Assembly (NCBI GenBank): GCA_017432485.1
Contig: JAFRJB010000133.1
Span: forward strand, 1-64,000
Direction: 5' to 3'
From: Clostridia bacterium
Lineage (GTDB): Bacteria > Bacillota > Clostridia > Oscillospirales > Acutalibacteraceae
Length of the DNA: 64,000 nucleotides
A model generated the notes under the pieces. The model made no database searches, was not told the DNA's origin, and saw only the letters and a list, made by a program, of their open reading frames with translations. A program made the position numbers and the translations under genes. This document shows, piece after piece, positions 18,624 to 27,572 of this stretch. Position 1 is the first letter of the stretch, and every line of letters begins with the position of its first letter.

Positions 18624-20123
18624 ATGTATTACACCAGTACCAGAGATTCATCGGTAAAGGTAACGGCAGCGCAGGCAATTACCAACGGTATTTCCGAAGA
18701 AGGCGGCTTATTTGTGCCATGCGAAATACCGAGTGTCAGCCGCGATTTTATTAAGGAACTCGCGCAGCTTGATTATATCGGCAGAGCGAAAAAAATACTT
18801 TCTCTTTATTTGACGGATTTCAGTGAAGAAGAGTTAGATTACTGCGTTGGCGGTGCTTATGCGGCGGGTAAATTTACCGCCAAAGAAGTTGCGCCGACCG
18901 TGACACTTGAAAGCGGTGTGAGTATTTTGGAACTGTGGCACGGCCCGACCTGTGCTTTTAAAGATATGGCGCTGCAGCTGCTGCCGTATCTGTTGACCAC
19001 CTCTGCCAAAAAGACGGCAGACGGCAAGCAAATTGTTATCTTGGTGGCTACCTCCGGCGATACCGGTAAAGCGGCACTGGAAGGCTTTAAAGATGTGGAA
19101 AACACCAATGTACTTGTCTTTTACCCGAACGACGGTGTGAGCGCAATGCAGAAACTGCAAATGTGCACACAAGAGGGTGCCAATGTGGCGGTTTGTGCGA
19201 TTAAAGGCAACTTTGATGATGCACAAACGAGTGTCAAAGAGATATTTACCAGTGATGCGGTCAAAGCCAAATTGGCTGAGAATAATATGATGTTCTCTTC
19301 CGCCAACTCCATTAACTGGGGTAGATTGGTGCCGCAGATTGTGTACTATTTTTCGACCTATTGCGATTTGCTCAATCAAGGGAAAATCGAGTTGGGCGAT
19401 AAAATCAATATTGTTGTACCTACAGGCAATTTTGGTAATATTTTGGCGGCGTATTATGCGCGGGAAATGGGTGTGCCGATTAAAAAACTCATCTGCGCTT
19501 CCAACGCCAACAATGTCTTGACCGAGTTTATTGAAAGCGGTTTCTATAATAAAGACAGAGATTTTTATACCACCATTTCACCCTCCATGGATATCTTGGT
19601 TTCGAGCAATTTGGAAAGATTGCTCTACCACTTGAGCGGCGACAATGATGCCTTTGTTAAAGACTGTATGGAAGGGCTGTTTGAGGATGGCAACTATACG
19701 GTGAATAAGGCGGTTTATGAAAAAATCAGAGGGATTTTTGAAGGCGGTTTTTGCGATGATGATGCGACAAAAGCCACTATCGGCGATATTTACAAGCGCT
19801 TTGATTATCTGTGTGATACACATACGGCAGTGGCGGTAACGGTCTATTACAATTACTTACAAAAGACTGCAGACAGTACGCCGACTGTCGTTGCTTCCAC
19901 AGCTTCTCCCTATAAGTTCAGCCCTGCCGTTTTGGAAGCGGTCGGCTCAAAAGAAGTCAATGATGCGGATGGTTTTGCCCTCATGCAGCAGTTAAATGCC
20001 ATCACCGGTGTGCCGATTCCCGCACCTTTGGCAGCTATTCAAAATAAGCCGGTGCGTTTTGATAAAGTAGTTGAGCGCAGCGGCATGACCGATGTGGTGC
20101 TGGATATGCTTGGCATTCAATAA
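18624..20123 (+). CDS. thrC: Threonine synthase
   Basis: A PLP enzyme of 499 aa that converts O-phosphohomoserine to threonine. The N-terminus (MYYTSTRDSSVKVTAAQAI) and the PLP-lysine motif GPTCAFKDMALQLLP (Lys near 113) identify the family, and ATSGDTGKAALEGFKD and PTGNFGNILAAYYA line the cofactor site. The length fits the class 1 enzymes. I start at MYYTST, with AAAGGCGG just upstream; a further in-frame ATG at 18594 would overlap yraN. No other threonine pathway genes are nearby. Confidence 0.95.
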   Translation: MYYTSTRDSSVKVTAAQAITNGISEEGGLFVPCEIPSVSRDFIKELAQLDYIGRAKKILSLYLTDFSEEELDYCVGGAYAAGKFTAKEVAPTVTLESGVSILELWHGPTCAFKDMALQLLPYLLTTSAKKTADGKQIVILVATSGDTGKAALEGFKDVENTNVLVFYPNDGVSAMQKLQMCTQEGANVAVCAIKGNFDDAQTSVKEIFTSDAVKAKLAENNMMFSSANSINWGRLVPQIVYYFSTYCDLLNQGKIELGDKINIVVPTGNFGNILAAYYAREMGVPIKKLICASNANNVLTEFIESGFYNKDRDFYTTISPSMDILVSSNLERLLYHLSGDNDAFVKDCMEGLFEDGNYTVNKAVYEKIRGIFEGGFCDDDATKATIGDIYKRFDYLCDTHTAVAVTVYYNYLQKTADSTPTVVASTASPYKFSPAVLEAVGSKEVNDADGFALMQQLNAITGVPIPAPLAAIQNKPVRFDKVVERSGMTDVVLDMLGIQ

Positions 20124-20175
20124 AGTGAATGCAGTAGAACAGGAAGGCTTTGCCCGCCTGATTTACAGCTTACAT

Positions 20176-20204
20176 AAAAAAAATCGGGCGGTGTACCGCC
20201 CGAT
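20176..20204 (-). terminator. Intrinsic terminator of the DUF1540 gene
   Basis: A perfect 10-bp stem ATCGGGCGGT/ACCGCCCGAT (20183-20192 with 20195-20204), with eight U residues on the minus strand. There is no T-run on the plus side, so it serves the minus-strand gene and not thrC. Confidence 0.8.
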
Positions 20205-20211
20205 TGGCATA

Positions 20212-20364
20212 TTAAGCATTTTTGTCTGCTTTAAAAGTGGAACAAATCGTATCATTACTACTGTTGGCGTAGTGAGGGCCGACTTCGATTTCCGAAGCGC
20301 AGCAGTAGTTTTCTTTGTCATGGTATTGACAGTTAGTGACATTGCATTTAATACATTCGTGCAT
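20212..20364 (-). CDS. Small DUF1540 Cys-rich protein
   Basis: A 50-aa protein encoded on the minus strand between thrC and the phosphoesterase gene. It reads MHECIKCNVTNCQYHD at the start and has Cys at positions 4, 7, 12, 21, 22 and 41. The spacing CxxC...C plus the IEVGPHYANSSNDTICSTF ending fits the DUF1540 family of short, probably metal-binding proteins of spore formers. AAAGGAG lies 8 nt before the ATG and a strong terminator follows, which supports a real transcript. Function unknown. Confidence 0.88.
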   Translation of the reverse strand: MHECIKCNVTNCQYHDKENYCCASEIEVGPHYANSSNDTICSTFKADKNA

Positions 20365-20423
20365 ATTCAACACTCCTTTCACATTTAGTGTTGGAAAAAA
20401 TTTCGTAATTATTCGAGGGAATT

Positions 20424-21113
20424 ATGTCAGTTTACGCGATTGCGGATTTGCATTTATCGTTTGGTGTCGACAAGCCGATGGATATCTTCTTCGGCTGGGA
20501 TGATTATGTCCGAAAACTCGAAAATAACTGGAAAAAATTGGTGGGTGAGGGCGATACGGTCATCATTCCCGGCGATATTTCCTGGGGCATCAATTACAGT
20601 GAAGCCATTCCCGATTTGCAGTGGATTGATCGCTTGCCGGGAAAAAAAATACTGCTCAAAGGCAACCACGATTTATGGTGGGATACCATGAGCAAAAATG
20701 AGCGCCAAAAAGAGGAACATTCCCTAAATACCATCGATTTTCTCTTTAATAACTCTATCGAAGTGGAAAACATTGCTGTTTGCGGCACAAGGAGTTGGTT
20801 TTTCGATGCCGAGAAAAGTGCCGACAAAAAGGTGCTTTTGCGCGAGGTCGGCAGGCTGCAGCGCAGTATTGATGCCGCAAAACTAAGCGGCAAAGAGCCT
20901 GTGGCGTTTTTGCACTATCCGCCGCTATCTTTGCTCGAAGAGTGTCAAGAGGTGATGGAGTGCCTGGTGCAAAACGGTATTCGCCGCTGTTACTACGGGC
21001 ATATGCACGGTAAAGCGGCGCAGAGTGCGTTTGAAGGCGAGAAGTACGGTATTCAATTTAAACTTATAGCGGCAGACAGATTGGAGTTTTGCCCGTATTT
21101 GATAGAAAAATAA
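20424..21113 (+). CDS. Metallophosphoesterase of the calcineurin-like fold
   Basis: A 229-aa predicted phosphohydrolase. The metal-binding motifs are in order: DLHLSF (Asp/His near 8-10), IPGDISWG (Asp near 50), LKGNHDLWW (near 78), a His in FLHYPPLS and the GHMHG box near the end. It is closest to the COG1768-type hydrolases. The substrate is unknown. It is monocistronic by appearance: GAGGGAATT ribosome binding site, own terminator, and the tig promoter immediately downstream. Confidence 0.88.
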   Translation: MSVYAIADLHLSFGVDKPMDIFFGWDDYVRKLENNWKKLVGEGDTVIIPGDISWGINYSEAIPDLQWIDRLPGKKILLKGNHDLWWDTMSKNERQKEEHSLNTIDFLFNNSIEVENIAVCGTRSWFFDAEKSADKKVLLREVGRLQRSIDAAKLSGKEPVAFLHYPPLSLLEECQEVMECLVQNGIRRCYYGHMHGKAAQSAFEGEKYGIQFKLIAADRLEFCPYLIEK

Positions 21114-21143
21114 AGCGTTGCTATGACAATGCTTTATTTTTTT
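21112..21143 (+). terminator. Intrinsic terminator after the phosphoesterase gene
   Basis: AAAGCGTTG (21112-21120) pairs with CAATGCTTT (21127-21135) with one mismatch, followed by a T-rich run. It overlaps the stop codon region. Confidence 0.75.
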
Positions 21144-21175
21144 ACAGTCAACAGCCAGCCTAATATAAAAAAATC

Positions 21176-21204
21176 TTGATTATATTATAATTATATGCTA
21201 TAAT
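21176..21204 (+). promoter_or_regulatory. Strong sigma-A promoter for tig
   Basis: TTGATT (21176-21181), a 17-bp spacer and TATAAT (21199-21204) with an upstream TG, i.e. an extended -10. Predicted transcription start is near 21212, about 30 nt before the start codon. Confidence 0.8.
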
Positions 21205-21244
21205 GCCATTCGTATAATATTATTTATCTATGGAGGATATGAAA

Positions 21245-22522
21245 ATGAGTTTAGACGCAGTAAACCAGGTAGAGGCAAATGTGCTGGAAATCACTGTTAG
21301 TGCCGATGCCGAGCAGTTTGAGGCGGCTTGCCAAAAGGCTTACAATAAAGCAAGAAAGAAGATTGCTATTCCCGGCTTCCGTAAAGGTAAGGCTACCAGG
21401 AAGATGGTGGAAAGAGTATACGGTGAGGGCGTATTCTATGAAGATGCACTCGATATTCTGTACCCCGAAATCGTGGGCGAAGCGCTTGAGGGCTTAGAGA
21501 GAAAAGCCGTTGCTGCTCCTTACGATTTAGATGTTAAGAAAATCGGCAAAGAAGGCTTGGAACTTGTAATGAAAGTCGTTGTAGAGCCCGAAGTGGAAGT
21601 GGGCGAGTACAAGGGAATCAAAGCCAAGAAAAAGGCTGTGCGCGTGACAGAAAAAGAAATCAATGAAGAAATTGCCAAGCTGCAGGAGAGAAACTCCACC
21701 ATTGAAGCGGTGGAAGACAAAGAAGCGGCAGAAGGCGACATTTGCGATATCGCTTTTGAAGGTTTTGTAGATGGAGAAGCGTTTGACGGCGGCCAGGCAG
21801 ATAACTTCGATTTAACCCTCGGCTCCGGTCAGTTTATCCCCGGCTTTGAAGACCAGATTGTCGGTCACAAGGCAGGCGATGAGTTTGATGTTGTCGTGAC
21901 CTTCCCCGAAGATTACGGTGCAGAGAACCTTGCCGGTAAAGAGGCTACTTTTAAAGTGAAACTGCACGAAGCGAAAGTGAAAGTGCTCCCCGAGCTTGAC
22001 GATGAGTTTGCCAAAGATGTTTCCGAGTTTGATACTTTAGATGAGTTGAAGGCAGACGAAAAGAAGAAGATTAAAGAAAACAAGCAAAAAGAAGCGGAAA
22101 ATGATTTTGAAAACGCTGTGATTGATGCTTTAATTGAAGGCATGAAGGCGGAAATCCCGCAGCAGATGATTGATGCGCGCATTGATGAAAACCTCAAGCA
22201 GTTCGAGCAAAATCTGCAAATGCAGGGTTTAAACCTTGAAACCTATGTGAAGTACACCGGCGGCGATGTTTCCGCGCTCAGAGAGAGCCTTAAGCCGCAG
22301 TCCGAAAGACAGGTTAAAATCAGACTGTGCTTAGATAAAATTGCCGCGCTTGAAAACATTGAGGTCACCGAAGAAGAAATCGATGCCGAAATGCAAAAGT
22401 ATGCCGATGCTTACAAAGTTGAATTGGATGTCATTAAGGCTGCCATTCCGGTGGATGATGTCAAGGCTGACTTGGCTGCCGAAAAGGCAATGAATTTGGT
22501 CAAAGAGAACTGCAAAGCATAG
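21245..22522 (+). CDS. tig: Trigger factor, ribosome-associated chaperone and prolyl isomerase
   Basis: A 425-aa trigger factor that binds near the ribosomal exit tunnel and folds nascent chains. The N-terminal ribosome-binding signature is present (IPGFRKGKATRKMVERVYG, near 43). The central FKBP-type domain reads GDICDIAFEGFVDGEAFDGG to PGFEDQIVGHKAGDEF (about 160-245), and a C-terminal helical domain follows. Three in-frame ATGs lie close together; I choose the third because GGAGG ends 8 nt before it. Its position before clpP-clpX-lon is the classical order. Confidence 0.96.
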   Translation: MSLDAVNQVEANVLEITVSADAEQFEAACQKAYNKARKKIAIPGFRKGKATRKMVERVYGEGVFYEDALDILYPEIVGEALEGLERKAVAAPYDLDVKKIGKEGLELVMKVVVEPEVEVGEYKGIKAKKKAVRVTEKEINEEIAKLQERNSTIEAVEDKEAAEGDICDIAFEGFVDGEAFDGGQADNFDLTLGSGQFIPGFEDQIVGHKAGDEFDVVVTFPEDYGAENLAGKEATFKVKLHEAKVKVLPELDDEFAKDVSEFDTLDELKADEKKKIKENKQKEAENDFENAVIDALIEGMKAEIPQQMIDARIDENLKQFEQNLQMQGLNLETYVKYTGGDVSALRESLKPQSERQVKIRLCLDKIAALENIEVTEEEIDAEMQKYADAYKVELDVIKAAIPVDDVKADLAAEKAMNLVKENCKA

Positions 22523-22538
22523 AAAACGATGAATCGTT

Positions 22539-22573
22539 TTCAGTGTTCGGTTTTCAGCGTTCAGTGTTCAGTA
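22539..22573. repeat. Heptad array (TTCAGTK-like, five units)
   Basis: Five contiguous 7-nt units: TTCAGTG, TTCGGTT, TTCAGCG, TTCAGTG, TTCAGTA. The array sits right after the tig stop and a small GAAAACGAT-GA-ATCGTTTTC hairpin (22523-22542), upstream of the clpP promoter. The same 7-nt period recurs near 39691, 41750, 44778, 44884, 53270 and 53351. Confidence 0.75.
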
Positions 22574-22592
22574 GCAGAATAATTTTGAGCAT

Positions 22593-22620
22593 TTGACCGA
22601 TAATTTAGTTACGATAGTAT
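22593..22620 (+). promoter_or_regulatory. Probable promoter for clpP
   Basis: TTGACC (22593-22598), a 16-bp spacer and TAGTAT (22615-22620), 15 bp before the clpP start. No clear CtsR or CIRCE operator overlaps it. Confidence 0.5.
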
Positions 22621-22635
22621 TTTAGAGGTGTTATT

Positions 22636-23217
22636 ATGGCATTAGTACCTTATGTAGTCGAACAAACAGGTAACGGCGAGCGCTCTTATGATATTTTTTC
22701 GCGCTTGCTCAACGACAGAATTATTGTTCTTTCCGATGAAGTCAACGATGCAACCGCTTCTTTGGTGATTGCACAGTTGCTGTATTTGGAAAGCCAGGAC
22801 CCCGAAAAGGATATCAGCCTGTATATTAACAGCCCCGGCGGTTCCGTATCGGCGGGCTTGGCAATCTATGATACCATGCAGTACATTAAGTGCGATGTTT
22901 CCACTATTTGCATGGGTATGGCGGCAAGTATGGGCGCCTTCCTGCTGGCAGCAGGTGAGAAAGGTAAGCGCTATGCACTGCCGAATGCGGAAATTATGAT
23001 TCATCAGCCGCTCGGCGGCGCAAAAGGGCAGGCAACCGAAATTATTTTGGCTGCCGACCATATTAAGAAAACGCGCGAAAACTTAAACCGTATTCTTTCC
23101 GAAAACACCGGAAAGCCGTTGGAAGAGATTGAAAAAGATACCGAAAGAGATAACTTTATGTCGGCAAATGAAGCAATGGAATACGGCATTGTGGATAAAG
23201 TGATTGCAAAGAGGTAA
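22636..23217 (+). CDS. clpP: ATP-dependent Clp protease proteolytic subunit
   Basis: A 193-aa serine protease subunit that forms the ClpP barrel. The catalytic Ser is in GMAASMGAF (near 98), His in IMIHQPLGG (near 123) and Asp in DTERDNFM (near 172). The oxyanion segment SPGGSVSAG is also intact. The gene lies 2 bp upstream of clpX, its unfoldase partner, so the ClpXP complex is made from one transcript. Confidence 0.98.
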   Translation: MALVPYVVEQTGNGERSYDIFSRLLNDRIIVLSDEVNDATASLVIAQLLYLESQDPEKDISLYINSPGGSVSAGLAIYDTMQYIKCDVSTICMGMAASMGAFLLAAGEKGKRYALPNAEIMIHQPLGGAKGQATEIILAADHIKKTRENLNRILSENTGKPLEEIEKDTERDNFMSANEAMEYGIVDKVIAKR

Positions 23218-23219
23218 AG

Positions 23220-24518
23220 ATGGCTAACCAAATCGAAAGATGTTCTTTTTGCGGTAAAACGCAGGCACAAGTTGAAAAACTGATTGCGGGTGAAGGTGTT
23301 TTCATCTGCAATGAGTGTATTGAGTTGTGCAATCAAATCATCGAAGAGGATGCGCATGACAGGCAAAGAAAGAGTGCAAAAGACAGCGAAAGTCTTGTGC
23401 TCCCTAAGCCGCAGGAAATCAAAGCGCAGTTAGATGATTTTGTCATAGGGCAGGAAAAAGCAAAAATCGCTTTGAGCGTTGCCGTGTATAATCACTACAA
23501 GAGAGTATATTTCGGCGGCGATAGTGACGATGTGGAAATTCAAAAGAGCAATGTGCTTTTGCTCGGTCCCACCGGCGTGGGTAAAACCATGCTTGCGCAG
23601 ACCTTGGCAAAAATCCTCAATGTACCTTTTGCGATTTCCGATGCGACAACATTGACCGAAGCCGGTTATGTGGGTGAAGATGTGGAAAACATCCTATTAA
23701 GACTTATTCAAGCGGCAGATTTCAATGTTGAAAAAGCAGAGCACGGCATTATCTATATCGATGAAATTGATAAAATTGCCAGAAAGAGTGAAAATCGCTC
23801 TATTACCAGAGATGTCAGCGGCGAAGGCGTGCAGCAGGCGCTGTTGAAAATTTTGGAAGGCACGACTGCCAATGTTCCGCCCAACGGCGGCAGAAAGCAT
23901 CCGCAACAGGAATTTATTCAAATTGATACTTCCAATATTCTCTTTATTTGCGGCGGTGCGTTTGACGGTATTCAAAAAGTCGTCGAAAAGCGCTGCAGCG
24001 GCTCTGCGATGGGCTTTGGTGCCGATGTTAAAGAGAAGAAAGAGATGGATAAGACCGAAGCGTATGCTAAGGTTACCAACGCCGATTTGGTCAAATACGG
24101 CTTAATTCCCGAACTTGTCGGCAGAATTCCCGTGATTACTTCTCTCGAGCAGCTGGATGAAGAAAGCCTTGTCAGAATTCTTGAAGAACCGAAGAATTCT
24201 TTGATTAAGCAGTACACGAAGCTCTTCTCGCTGGATAATGTGGAACTGGAATTCGAGCATGAAGCTCTGGTAGAGATTGCAAGAAAAACCTTAGAAGCAA
24301 ATACCGGCGCGAGAGGGTTGCGCACCATTATGGAAGAAGTCTTAATGCCGATTATGTACAATATGCCTTCGGATTATGAAATTGAGAAGGTCGTTATTAC
24401 CAAAGATTACATTTTAGGCGAAGCGGATGCGCAGTTTATTAAGAACGCGGACCGAGAACCGGTTGTACTTACAAAGCCGGCGCCGCGCAGAAAACGCCCC
24501 GGCGGTAAATATGCATAA
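23220..24518 (+). CDS. clpX: ATP-dependent Clp protease ATP-binding subunit ClpX
   Basis: A 432-aa AAA+ unfoldase. The N-terminal zinc-binding domain has CSFCGK and CNECIELC (about residues 9-40), used for substrate and adaptor recognition. Walker A is GPTGVGKT (near 116), Walker B is [11 protein letters not shown], and the sensor-2 region [11 protein letters not shown] lies toward the C-terminus. An IGF-like ClpP-docking loop reads [10 protein letters not shown]. It follows clpP by 2 bp and ends with a terminator before lon. Confidence 0.98.
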   Translation: MANQIERCSFCGKTQAQVEKLIAGEGVFICNECIELCNQIIEEDAHDRQRKSAKDSESLVLPKPQEIKAQLDDFVIGQEKAKIALSVAVYNHYKRVYFGGDSDDVEIQKSNVLLLGPTGVGKTMLAQTLAKILNVPFAISDATTLTEAGYVGEDVENILLRLIQAADFNVEKAEHGIIYIDEIDKIARKSENRSITRDVSGEGVQQALLKILEGTTANVPPNGGRKHPQQEFIQIDTSNILFICGGAFDGIQKVVEKRCSGSAMGFGADVKEKKEMDKTEAYAKVTNADLVKYGLIPELVGRIPVITSLEQLDEESLVRILEEPKNSLIKQYTKLFSLDNVELEFEHEALVEIARKTLEANTGARGLRTIMEEVLMPIMYNMPSDYEIEKVVITKDYILGEADAQFIKNADREPVVLTKPAPRRKRPGGKYA

Positions 24519-24525
24519 TTCAATG

Positions 24526-24558
24526 GCGGTGGGCAAACAAAACGCCCGCCGCTTTTTT
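24526..24558 (+). terminator. Intrinsic terminator between clpX and lon
   Basis: GCGGTGGGC (24526-24534) pairs with GCCCGCCGC (24544-24552, one G-T pair), followed by six T. lon begins only about 35 bp later, so lon is transcribed by readthrough or from a promoter I cannot see. Confidence 0.7.
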
Positions 24559-24591
24559 AAACTGAAATAAACCCGAAAAGTGGTGAAACAA

Positions 24592-26988
24592 GTGAACGAT
24601 ACAATGAAAATATTACCGGTGCTGCCTTTACGCGGGCTGGTACTGTACCCGAAAATGATATTGCACTTTGATGTCAGCCGCGATGTTTCCAAAGCGGCAC
24701 TGGAGAGGGCAATGAAAAACGGCAGAGAAATCTTTGTTGTCTGCCAAAAAGATATCAAAACCAAAAATCCTTCCGTAGATGATTTGCATTCTATCGGTGT
24801 GATTGCTTCCGTTAAGCAAGTCATGAAGTTGCCAAACTCCGATATGGAGCGCGTTGTGGTCGAAGGGATGTGCCGCGCTATGCTCGGCTCATTTGCTGTC
24901 GGCGGCAAGTGTATTACGGCACAGGTCACACCGCTGGAGGAAATGCGTGTGAGCGGTTTTTCGCGCGAGTATGAAGCGGCGGTAGTGCGGCAGGGCAAAG
25001 CTGCGTTTGAAGCGTATGCCGCCACGATTTCCAAGATTTCTTCCAACATTGTGATGGATATTATTTCTGCCGAAAAGGCGGAAGAATTGGCGGATGTCAT
25101 TGCCATTAATGCGCCGTTTTCCTGGGAAAAGCATCAGGAAATTCTCGAAATCATCAATCCGGTTAAGCGCTTGGAGCGCCTGCTTGTGATTTTGGAGGAA
25201 GAAACAAACCTTAACCTTATCGAGCAAAAGATTAAAGATATGGTGCAGGAAAACATCGACCAAAATCAAAAAGAGTATTACCTGCGCGAGCAACTCAAAG
25301 CCATTTCCGATGAATTGGGTGAAGGGGAAGATACCGGTACCGAACTCGAAGAGTATTTGCAAAAAATTAAGGAAATCGGCTTTTCGGAGGAAACCGAAAC
25401 AAAACTTGTTAAAGAAGCGCAAAAGCTTGCCAAAATGGCATCTTCTTCGCAAGATGCTTATGTAGTGCGCAACTATTTGGATACGGTGCTTTCACTGCCG
25501 TGGAACACCTATTCGAAAGATAGTCTGAACATCAAAAAGGCGCGCAAAGTGCTCGATAGAGACCATTACGGTATTCAAAAAGTTAAAGACCGCGTGCTCG
25601 AACTGATTGCAGTGCGGCAAATAAAACCCGATATCAGCGGGCAAATCATTTGTCTTGTCGGCCCTCCCGGCGTGGGCAAAACCAGTATTGCCAAGTCTTT
25701 GGCAGAAGCGATGGGCAGAAAGTATGTGCGCATTTCGCTCGGCGGTGTGCACGATGAAGCCGAAATCAGAGGGCACCGCCGCACCTATATCGGCGCAATG
25801 CAGGGCAAGATTATTTCCGCCATTAAAACGGCGGGAACATCCAATCCGCTGATGCTTTTTGATGAAATTGATAAACTCGGCTCGGATTATAAAGGCGACC
25901 CGTCGTCTGCGATGCTTGAAGTGCTTGACAGTGAGCAAAATAACGCGTTTATGGATAACTTTATCGACATTCCTTATGATTTGTCGAAAGTGTTCTTTAT
26001 CACCACTGCCAATGATGCGGCGGCAATTCCCGCACCGCTCTATGACAGAATGGAAGTCATTGAACTTTCTTCTTATACTCAAGAAGAAAAATTCCAAATT
26101 GCCAAAAAGCATTTGCTCAAGAAAGAATTGGCGCGCCACGGCTTAACTGCGAAGCAGGTACATATCAGTGACGATGTTATCAAAATGCTCATTGACCACT
26201 ACACTTCCGAAGCGGGTGTGCGCGAATTGGAGCGCACTATCGGTACACTGATGCGCAAAGCGGCAGCCGAGATTGTGGAAAACGGTAAGAGCAGAGTCTC
26301 TTTTACTTTGAAAAACATTCAGTCCTATCTCGGTACACCGAAGTATAAGAAAGAACAGCTGCTTGCAACCGACAGTGTCGGCATTGTCAACGGGCTTGCG
26401 TGGACAAGTGTGGGCGGCAAAATCCTGCGCGTGGAAGTCAATGTGCTCGATGGCAGCGGTAAGGTGGAATTTACCGGCTCTCTTGGCGATGTGATGAAAG
26501 AATCCTGCTCGGCGGCAGTCAGCTTTATTCGCAGTATCAGCGACCGGTATGCCATTGAAAAGGATTTTTATAAAACGAAAGATATTCACATTCATTTCCC
26601 GGCGGGCGCTACACCGAAAGACGGCCCGAGCGCCGGTATCGCCATTGCTACTGCCGTGCTTTCCGCACTCTCCAATGCGCCTGTCAAGCGCGATATTGCC
26701 ATGACCGGCGAAATCAGCTTAAAGGGCAGAGTGCTGCCGATTGGCGGCTTGCGCGAAAAGGCGATGGGCGCGTACCTTGCGGGTGTGCGTAAAGTTCTGA
26801 TTCCTGCCGACAATGTGTCGGATTTGGATGATGTGGATGACATTGTCAAAGCCAATGTAGAATTTGTCAGTGTGGAGAGCCTCTATGAGGTGTTTGAGCA
26901 GGCATTTGCCGATATTCCGATGAAAGAAGAAACAAAAGCACCGGTTATTCCCGCAAAAACCGGTAAAAGAACCGAGATAAGGCAATGA
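24592..26988 (+). CDS. lon: ATP-dependent protease La (Lon)
   Basis: A full-length AAA+ protease of about 798 aa. The N-terminal LON substrate-binding domain (ILPVLPLRGLVLYPKM) is followed by the ATPase with Walker A GPPGVGKTS (near 357) and the protease domain with catalytic Ser in KDGPSAG (near 679) and Lys in GGLREKAMGA (near 723). The start is uncertain: I use the GTG at 24592, with GGTGA 5 nt upstream; GTG at 24580 or ATG at 24604 are alternatives that change the N-terminus by only four residues. It overlaps engB by 4 nt. Confidence 0.95.
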   Translation: MNDTMKILPVLPLRGLVLYPKMILHFDVSRDVSKAALERAMKNGREIFVVCQKDIKTKNPSVDDLHSIGVIASVKQVMKLPNSDMERVVVEGMCRAMLGSFAVGGKCITAQVTPLEEMRVSGFSREYEAAVVRQGKAAFEAYAATISKISSNIVMDIISAEKAEELADVIAINAPFSWEKHQEILEIINPVKRLERLLVILEEETNLNLIEQKIKDMVQENIDQNQKEYYLREQLKAISDELGEGEDTGTELEEYLQKIKEIGFSEETETKLVKEAQKLAKMASSSQDAYVVRNYLDTVLSLPWNTYSKDSLNIKKARKVLDRDHYGIQKVKDRVLELIAVRQIKPDISGQIICLVGPPGVGKTSIAKSLAEAMGRKYVRISLGGVHDEAEIRGHRRTYIGAMQGKIISAIKTAGTSNPLMLFDEIDKLGSDYKGDPSSAMLEVLDSEQNNAFMDNFIDIPYDLSKVFFITTANDAAAIPAPLYDRMEVIELSSYTQEEKFQIAKKHLLKKELARHGLTAKQVHISDDVIKMLIDHYTSEAGVRELERTIGTLMRKAAAEIVENGKSRVSFTLKNIQSYLGTPKYKKEQLLATDSVGIVNGLAWTSVGGKILRVEVNVLDGSGKVEFTGSLGDVMKESCSAAVSFIRSISDRYAIEKDFYKTKDIHIHFPAGATPKDGPSAGIAIATAVLSALSNAPVKRDIAMTGEISLKGRVLPIGGLREKAMGAYLAGVRKVLIPADNVSDLDDVDDIVKANVEFVSVESLYEVFEQAFADIPMKEETKAPVIPAKTGKRTEIRQ

Positions 26989-27572
26989 TCAATTTTAACA
27001 GTATTGAGTATAAATATTCCTATGGCACGGCGGCGCAACTCAAAGAAAGCGAACTGCCGGAAATTGTGTTTTCCGGGCGCTCGAATGTGGGTAAATCTTC
27101 GTTGATTAATAAAGTGTTTAACCGCAAGAATTTGGCGCGGGTTTCCTCGGTGCCGGGGAAGACCATTACGATTAATTTTTTCGGTTGCGACAGTGTCAAT
27201 TTTGTTGATTTGCCGGGCTACGGCTATGCCAAGCGCTCGGCAAGCGAAATCAAGCGCTGGGGTGAGATGATTGAAGCCTATTTTGCTGCCGAGCGCGATA
27301 TTGCACTGGTGTTTCAGCTTATTGATTTTCGCCGCAAGGCAAGCGGGGAAGATATCCAAATGCTTGAATACTTAACGCAAAAGCACATTCCTTTTGTGAT
27401 TGTGTTTACAAAGTGTGACAAGCTCAATAAAACCCAAACCCTGCAAAGAATGGAAGAAATCGGCGAGGAATTAAGCGATTTTGATGCCGATGCCATTCTC
27501 TTTTCCGCGCTGTCGGGGCAGGGGGTAGAAGAAGTTAAACAAAAGATTATCGAAGTAACAGAGGTACTGTAA
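26985..27572 (+). CDS. engB: Ribosome biogenesis GTPase EngB/YsxC
   Basis: A 195-aa GTPase needed for assembly of the 50S subunit. G1 is FSGRSNVGKSSLIN (near 29-42), the G2-like segment is PGKTITINFF, G3 is FVDLPGYGYAK and G4 is FTKCDK. The length is typical. It overlaps lon by 4 nt (ATGA), the usual lon-engB arrangement of Firmicutes, and overlaps the downstream methyltransferase start by one base. Confidence 0.96.
   Translation: MINFNSIEYKYSYGTAAQLKESELPEIVFSGRSNVGKSSLINKVFNRKNLARVSSVPGKTITINFFGCDSVNFVDLPGYGYAKRSASEIKRWGEMIEAYFAAERDIALVFQLIDFRRKASGEDIQMLEYLTQKHIPFVIVFTKCDKLNKTQTLQRMEEIGEELSDFDADAILFSALSGQGVEEVKQKIIEVTEVL

Noticed and set aside
20183-20204. The hairpin as a terminator for thrC
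   Set aside because: The U-run is only on the minus strand, so it belongs to the DUF1540 gene.
22580-22600. Possible CtsR operator upstream of clpP (TTTGAGC-A-TTTGACC)
   Set aside because: The two heptads are separated by 1 nt, not the 3 nt of the CtsR consensus, and the first heptad is degenerate. TTGACC is better read as a -35.
24604-26988. lon start at the internal ATG (24604)
   Set aside because: Not excluded, but the GTG at 24592 has the better-spaced GGTGA; both give an almost identical protein.
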